Source: Anaerolineales bacterium
GTDB lineage: Bacteria > Chloroflexota > Anaerolineae > JAAEKA01
Assembly (NCBI GenBank): GCA_020634615.1
Contig: JACKBI010000008.1
Location: 221,112-285,111 of the forward strand
Reading direction: 5' to 3'
DNA length: 64,000 nucleotides
A program made the translations under genes and the position numbers. Numbering within the stretch: position 1 is the first letter of the stretch; the number at the start of each line of letters is the position of its first letter. Shown one piece after another: positions 60,666 through 64,000 of the stretch. The notes under the pieces were generated by a model. It was not told the origin of the DNA. It ran no database searches and saw only the letters and a program-made list of their open reading frames with translations.

Positions 60666-61598
60666 ATGCGGTTCTTTAGGGTACTTGCTCTGATGTTGAT
60701 TGCATCCTTGTTGGTGAGTGCGTGCGGCGCTGCGACCGCGCCAACTGTCGATGAAGAGACGGATCAGGGTCAGCGATTCCTGATTTCGCTGCCCAGAATG
60801 GTCGTCGACATCGACGATGCCGGCCAGGCTTCCATCGGTGGATTGAGCATCGACGCAGTGAACAGTCTGATGCCCGGCCTCGCGCTGCCTGATCTGGCAG
60901 TGAACCCGTTCTACGTTGACTGGATGCGCAACACCAACATCCAGCACATGGAGCTGGTCAGCGGCGACAGTGGTGTGTTTGTGTTTATCAATGGCGAGCC
61001 GCTTCCATACCTCGGTTGGGACGGTGAGGCGCTCAGCAATCTGGCCATCGTAACCGGCGTGACCGGACTGCCCTACGGCGAGTTGATCGGAAAGCTGGTG
61101 CCAATCATTCAGCGCACAGGCCTCGACATCGCCGTTAAGTTCCCGATGCAGGACGGCGCCGAGGAGATCGCACTGCGCGACACCAGCGTCCCCATCGAAG
61201 CCCCGGCCGCGGCTGAGGAAGAGCCGGCGACGTTCATTACCCGTATCGATGTCAAGTACGACGAGAATGGCATCCCCTCCATGGCAGGCATCAGCAGCCG
61301 TGACCTGGCTTCAGCAGCCGGTCTGTATCTGCCGGTCGAATTGACCCCGGACACTCTGGCGCAGCTCAAGGCCGCTGGCGTAAGCGAAATGCGGCTTGTC
61401 ACCGGCAACAACGGCGTCTTCATCACCATCAACGGCCAGCCGCTGCCGCACATCGCGTGGAACAATGCCATTCTGGGCAACACGGCTGACATGTATCAGC
61501 AGATGAACCCGGACAGCCCGTACATTGCGCTGGCCAAGCTATTCCTGCCGGAACTCGACAACCTGGATATCGATCTTCGCTTGCTGTTCCCGCAGTAA
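60666..61598 (+). CDS. Lipoprotein with internal duplication, unknown function
   Basis: 310 residues; ggaggt site before ATG 60666. The lipobox LLVSAC is near residue 21. The mature protein has two similar halves. Each ends with a motif such as MELVSGDSGVFVFINGEPLPYLGWD (first) and MRLVTGNNGVFITINGQPLPHIAWN (second). Both have GGLSID or AGISSRDL-type openings and LALPDL/LYLPVEL turns. I do not recognise the family. The repeated unit suggests binding of a symmetric or two-site ligand on the outer face of the membrane. The membrane protein gene follows 36 bp downstream. Confidence 0.8.
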   Translation: MRFFRVLALMLIASLLVSACGAATAPTVDEETDQGQRFLISLPRMVVDIDDAGQASIGGLSIDAVNSLMPGLALPDLAVNPFYVDWMRNTNIQHMELVSGDSGVFVFINGEPLPYLGWDGEALSNLAIVTGVTGLPYGELIGKLVPIIQRTGLDIAVKFPMQDGAEEIALRDTSVPIEAPAAAEEEPATFITRIDVKYDENGIPSMAGISSRDLASAAGLYLPVELTPDTLAQLKAAGVSEMRLVTGNNGVFITINGQPLPHIAWNNAILGNTADMYQQMNPDSPYIALAKLFLPELDNLDIDLRLLFPQ

Positions 61599-61634
61599 TC
61601 ATGGGCCGTTGGCCATCAGAAAGGAGCAACCAGG

Positions 61635-62225
61635 GTGAAAAGTCGTTACAGCGGACTACGTACAATCGGAACCCTCGCGCTCATCCTGGCCTGGGTCGTC
61701 CTGATCCTGGGCATCGTCGTTGGTGTCGCCACCTGGCTGGGCCTCAATGCCGTTCAGAGCATGCTGAACGGGTTCGACCTGAGCGTTCGTCTGGGGCCAC
61801 TCCCAATCCTGGGCGTACTGCCTGGTTTGCTGTGGGGCATCCTGGGTTTCCTGGTGTACTACGCCATTGGCAAAACCCTGCACTTGCTGGTGGATGTCGA
61901 CGAACGAACCATCCAGCTTAGCGCAGCAGCGGCTCAGCCGGCTGCCGCCGAGGATGCAGGCGAAGTGTCTGGAGAAATGAAGCGCCAGGCCAAGTTGATC
62001 GCCGCAAACCTCGAAGCCACGCAAGACATCCAGCGTCAACTGGCGGCCATTGAAACCAAGATGGGCTTCACCCCGTCAACTGCAATCGCCGCAGGCGCCG
62101 TGGTTGCCGCCGCTGATTCGGCGGCCGACGCAGCCAGCGATGCAAGTGCAGACGCGTCGGAGGCCGCTGCGGACGCCAAAGCAGCCGCTGCAGATGCCAC
62201 GGAAGCTACGGACGCCGCCAGCTAG
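61635..62225 (+). CDS. Two-helix membrane protein with Ala-rich tail
   Basis: 196 residues from GTG 61635 with an aaggag site. Two transmembrane helices (about 12-38 and 55-83) are followed by a charged helical stretch (GEMKRQAKLIAANLEATQDIQRQLAAIETKMG). The tail is a low-complexity Ala/Asp/Ser segment (about 150-196, repeated AADA/SDAS words). No family is recognised. It is the second gene after the duplicated-domain lipoprotein and probably acts with it. Confidence 0.75.
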   Translation: MKSRYSGLRTIGTLALILAWVVLILGIVVGVATWLGLNAVQSMLNGFDLSVRLGPLPILGVLPGLLWGILGFLVYYAIGKTLHLLVDVDERTIQLSAAAAQPAAAEDAGEVSGEMKRQAKLIAANLEATQDIQRQLAAIETKMGFTPSTAIAAGAVVAAADSAADAASDASADASEAAADAKAAAADATEATDAAS

Positions 62226-62261
62226 AAAGCGTCGGAAGTTCGCATTCGGATCAAGTTAATC

Positions 62262-62293
62262 AAGGCCCCTGGTCCGGTGACCGGGGGCCTTTG
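62262..62293 (+). terminator. Hairpin terminator
   Basis: 12-bp stem (62262-62273 with 62280-62291, one wobble) and a 6-base loop, followed by TTG. It lies 36 bp after the membrane protein stop. Confidence 0.6.
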
Positions 62294-62332
62294 TCTGGTC
62301 GTTTTTTTGACGCTCGCTCAAATCACTTTGAC

Positions 62333-62361
62333 TTGCGCATTCAATCGCCCTCTGGTAGAAT
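62333..62361 (+). promoter_or_regulatory. Promoter of the phosphofructokinase gene
   Basis: TTGCGC (62333-62338), 17-base spacer, TAGAAT (62356-62361). A TTGACT at 62328 is too far away (22 bases). The leader is about 145 bases. Confidence 0.5.
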
Positions 62362-62514
62362 GCGCACGCAGCGCGAGCCGGATGGTCCCTACACACGGCG
62401 CAGATCTTCGGCAAATTTATCGTCAACGACGGACGCCGTGCGACAGACCCGACCTCATGGAGTTGGGCTGTTTTTAGGTATGGCGTCCCCACGGCAACAG
62501 GCATCAAGATTCAC

Positions 62515-63687
62515 ATGACTCGCACCAAGACCCTGGCAGTTCTCACCGGCGGCGGCGACGTTCCCGGTTTGAACCCGTGCATCAAACAGGTTGTCAACCG
62601 CGCCCACGAGCATGGCTGGCGGGTGATCGGCTTCCGCCGCGGCTGGGCTGGCCCGCTCAACTTCAATGTGGACGATCCCGACGGCAACGATAAGTGGGTG
62701 GTGGACCTGGACGACCAGGTCGTGCGCACCATTGACCGCACCGGCGGAACGTTCCTGCATACCAGCCGAACCCAGCCCAGCAATATGCGCGGCCCCAATG
62801 TGCCGGCCTTTCTGCGCAGTGAAGATGAAGATTACGGCGATCCCGGCCAGAGTTATGATCTGACCGCGCATGTCATGCAAACGCTTGATCACCTGGGCGT
62901 TGATGTTCTGATCCCCATCGGCGGCGACGACACACTGGGCTATGGCGCACGAATCCATAAAGAAGGGTACCCGGTCGTCTCCATCCCCAAGACGATGGAC
63001 AACGACGTGTTCGGCACCGACTTCTGCATCGGCTTCAGCACAGCCATCACGCGCTCGGTGGATCTGATCTCCGCACTGCGCACCCCTGCCGGTTCTCACG
63101 AGCGCATCGCCGTGGTCGAGCTGTTTGGTCGCAACTCCGGTGAGACCTCGCTCATCGCCTCCTACCTCGCCTATGCCGACCGGGCAATCATCTCGGAAGT
63201 TCCCTTTGACCCGGACAAGCTGGCGGGGCTGGTGACACGGGACAAATTGAGCAACCCCAGCAACTATGCGGTCGTGACGATCTCCGAAGGGGCGCGCCTG
63301 ATCGACGGCGACGTGATCGAGTACGGCGAGACTGACGCCTATGGTCACCGCAAGTTGGGCGGCGTCGGCCAAATCACCGCAGATCTCATCAAGCGGCTGA
63401 CCGGCCAGAATGTCCTTTACCAGCAGTTGGGCTACATGATGCGTTCAGGCGCGCCCGATGCGCTGGATCGCCTGGTGGCCGCCAACTACGGCGCGCTGGC
63501 GGTTGATCTGGCGGTGCGCGGCATCACAGGGCGAATGGTCGCCCTGCGCGAGGGACGCTACACGCACGTGGCCGCCGATATGCCCCAACGCGGCGTTAAG
63601 CGGGTCGACGTAGACGAGTTCTACGATATCGAAGGTTACAAACCCAAGGTTGCCCACGTTCAGGGCAAACCGATGTTCTTGTACTAG
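62515..63687 (+). CDS. pfkA: Phosphofructokinase, pyrophosphate-dependent type by sequence
   Basis: 390 residues. TGGGDVPGLN near the start binds phosphate. The donor site reads GGDDT (136-140) and PKTMDND (158-164). ATP-dependent bacterial enzymes have Gly where this protein has the second Asp and Gly in place of the Lys; Asp plus Lys is the pattern of PPi-dependent PFKs (established for the family). FGRNSGETSLIASYLAYAD and GHRKLGGVGQ complete the active site. PPi-PFK is reversible and serves both glycolysis and gluconeogenesis. No clear ribosome site is seen before the ATG. Confidence 0.93.
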   Translation: MTRTKTLAVLTGGGDVPGLNPCIKQVVNRAHEHGWRVIGFRRGWAGPLNFNVDDPDGNDKWVVDLDDQVVRTIDRTGGTFLHTSRTQPSNMRGPNVPAFLRSEDEDYGDPGQSYDLTAHVMQTLDHLGVDVLIPIGGDDTLGYGARIHKEGYPVVSIPKTMDNDVFGTDFCIGFSTAITRSVDLISALRTPAGSHERIAVVELFGRNSGETSLIASYLAYADRAIISEVPFDPDKLAGLVTRDKLSNPSNYAVVTISEGARLIDGDVIEYGETDAYGHRKLGGVGQITADLIKRLTGQNVLYQQLGYMMRSGAPDALDRLVAANYGALAVDLAVRGITGRMVALREGRYTHVAADMPQRGVKRVDVDEFYDIEGYKPKVAHVQGKPMFLY

Positions 63688-63699
63688 CCAGGAGCACTC

Positions 63700-63903
63700 A
63701 TGCGCAAGTATAACGGAAAGCAAATTGGACTAATCGTTGGCAGCCTTGTGGTCGCCTTTGTGATCAACTGGCTGCTGTGGTATCTGTTCATGAAACACCC
63801 GGAAGAGATCAACGCGGCCTACCAGGCGCTGCTGACAATCTGTCTCGGAACCGCATTTATTGTCGCCGGCGACAAGTTATTCAAGACTGAAATCTTCCGC
63901 TAG
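63700..63903 (+). CDS. Small membrane protein
   Basis: 67 residues with an aggag site before ATG 63700. Two hydrophobic helices (about 8-30 and 42-58) are joined by a short polar loop (MKHPEEINAAYQ). It lies 12 bp after pfkA, so it is likely cotranscribed. I recognise no family. Confidence 0.75.
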   Translation: MRKYNGKQIGLIVGSLVVAFVINWLLWYLFMKHPEEINAAYQALLTICLGTAFIVAGDKLFKTEIFR

Positions 63904-63909
63904 GCTTGC

Positions 63910-64000
63910 ATGGCCGGCGAAATACTCCTTTATACCCTCGCCTATCTGTTGATCTTCTTTGGTCTGATAGGCAGCGTCTTGCCGCTGCTGCCCGGGCCGT
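63910..64000 (+). CDS. DUF456-family membrane protein (3' truncated by window)
   Basis: The first 30 codons of a membrane protein: MAGEILLYTLAYLLIFFGL followed by IGSVLPLLPGP. The G-x-LPLLPGP turn after the first helix is characteristic of DUF456 proteins, whose function is unknown. It begins 6 bp after the preceding stop. The rest lies outside the window. Confidence 0.65.
   Translation, partial: MAGEILLYTLAYLLIFFGLIGSVLPLLPGP

Overview
The window looks like a high-GC chromosomal segment of a Chloroflexota bacterium (Anaerolineae or Caldilineae-like). This is inferred from gene content only: a CSLREA beta-helix protein, a CpXC-domain protein, secreted proteins with dockerin-like modules, a DsbA/VKOR pair, LL-diaminopimelate aminotransferase, a pyrophosphate-type phosphofructokinase and many TTG/GTG starts. 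No rRNA, tRNA, CRISPR array, transposase or phage genes were seen. The one RNA gene is tmRNA.

Layout. 0-4.3 kb: the end of a peptide-type ABC ATPase, a hairpin repeat element, a DppB-like permease, small membrane proteins, a phosphodiesterase and a sugar-phosphate isomerase-like protein. 4.4-8.3 kb: a minus-strand surface-polysaccharide operon (Wzy-like ligase/polymerase, GtrA, GT4 glycosyltransferase, membrane protein). 8.4-9.7 kb: DsbA-like plus VKOR for disulfide formation. 9.8-15.4 kb: MTA phosphorylase, CysQ, tmRNA and SmpB (trans-translation), and two S41 C-terminal proteases. 16.1-21.1 kb: Der, an M28-like protein lacking key catalytic residues, DapL and HflX. 21.3-26.5 kb: FAH-family protein, methyltransferase, membrane proteins, and an ECF sigma / anti-sigma / bactofilin-like operon. 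26.8-28.5 kb: two coupled deoxynucleoside kinases, the first fused to a MazG-like domain. 28.6-36.4 kb: LCP protein, HD hydrolase, CinA, CpXC protein, ABC exporter and GNAT acetyltransferase. 36.4-39.5 kb: LysM/L,D-transpeptidase, then an ABC ATPase preceded by what looks like a ribosome-mediated attenuator. 39.5-42.8 kb: HEAT protein, fused spermidine synthase, VOC dioxygenase-like protein.

43.2-53.8 kb is an accessory locus of secreted proteins. Each intact large gene carries a dockerin-like Ca-binding module joined to repeat stalks, a beta-helix, a sulfatase or a lectin-like domain. Between them lie decayed gene ends and copies of a shared hairpin repeat, suggesting repeated duplication and loss. 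53.9-64 kb returns to household genes: FAD oxidoreductase, M23 lipoprotein, GH-A glycosidase with a solute-binding protein, VOC protein, threonine synthase-like enzyme, duplicated-domain lipoprotein, pyrophosphate-type PFK and the start of a DUF456 protein.

The two observations most worth following are the attenuator-like leader at 38764-39105 and the dockerin-module locus with its debris and hairpin repeats.
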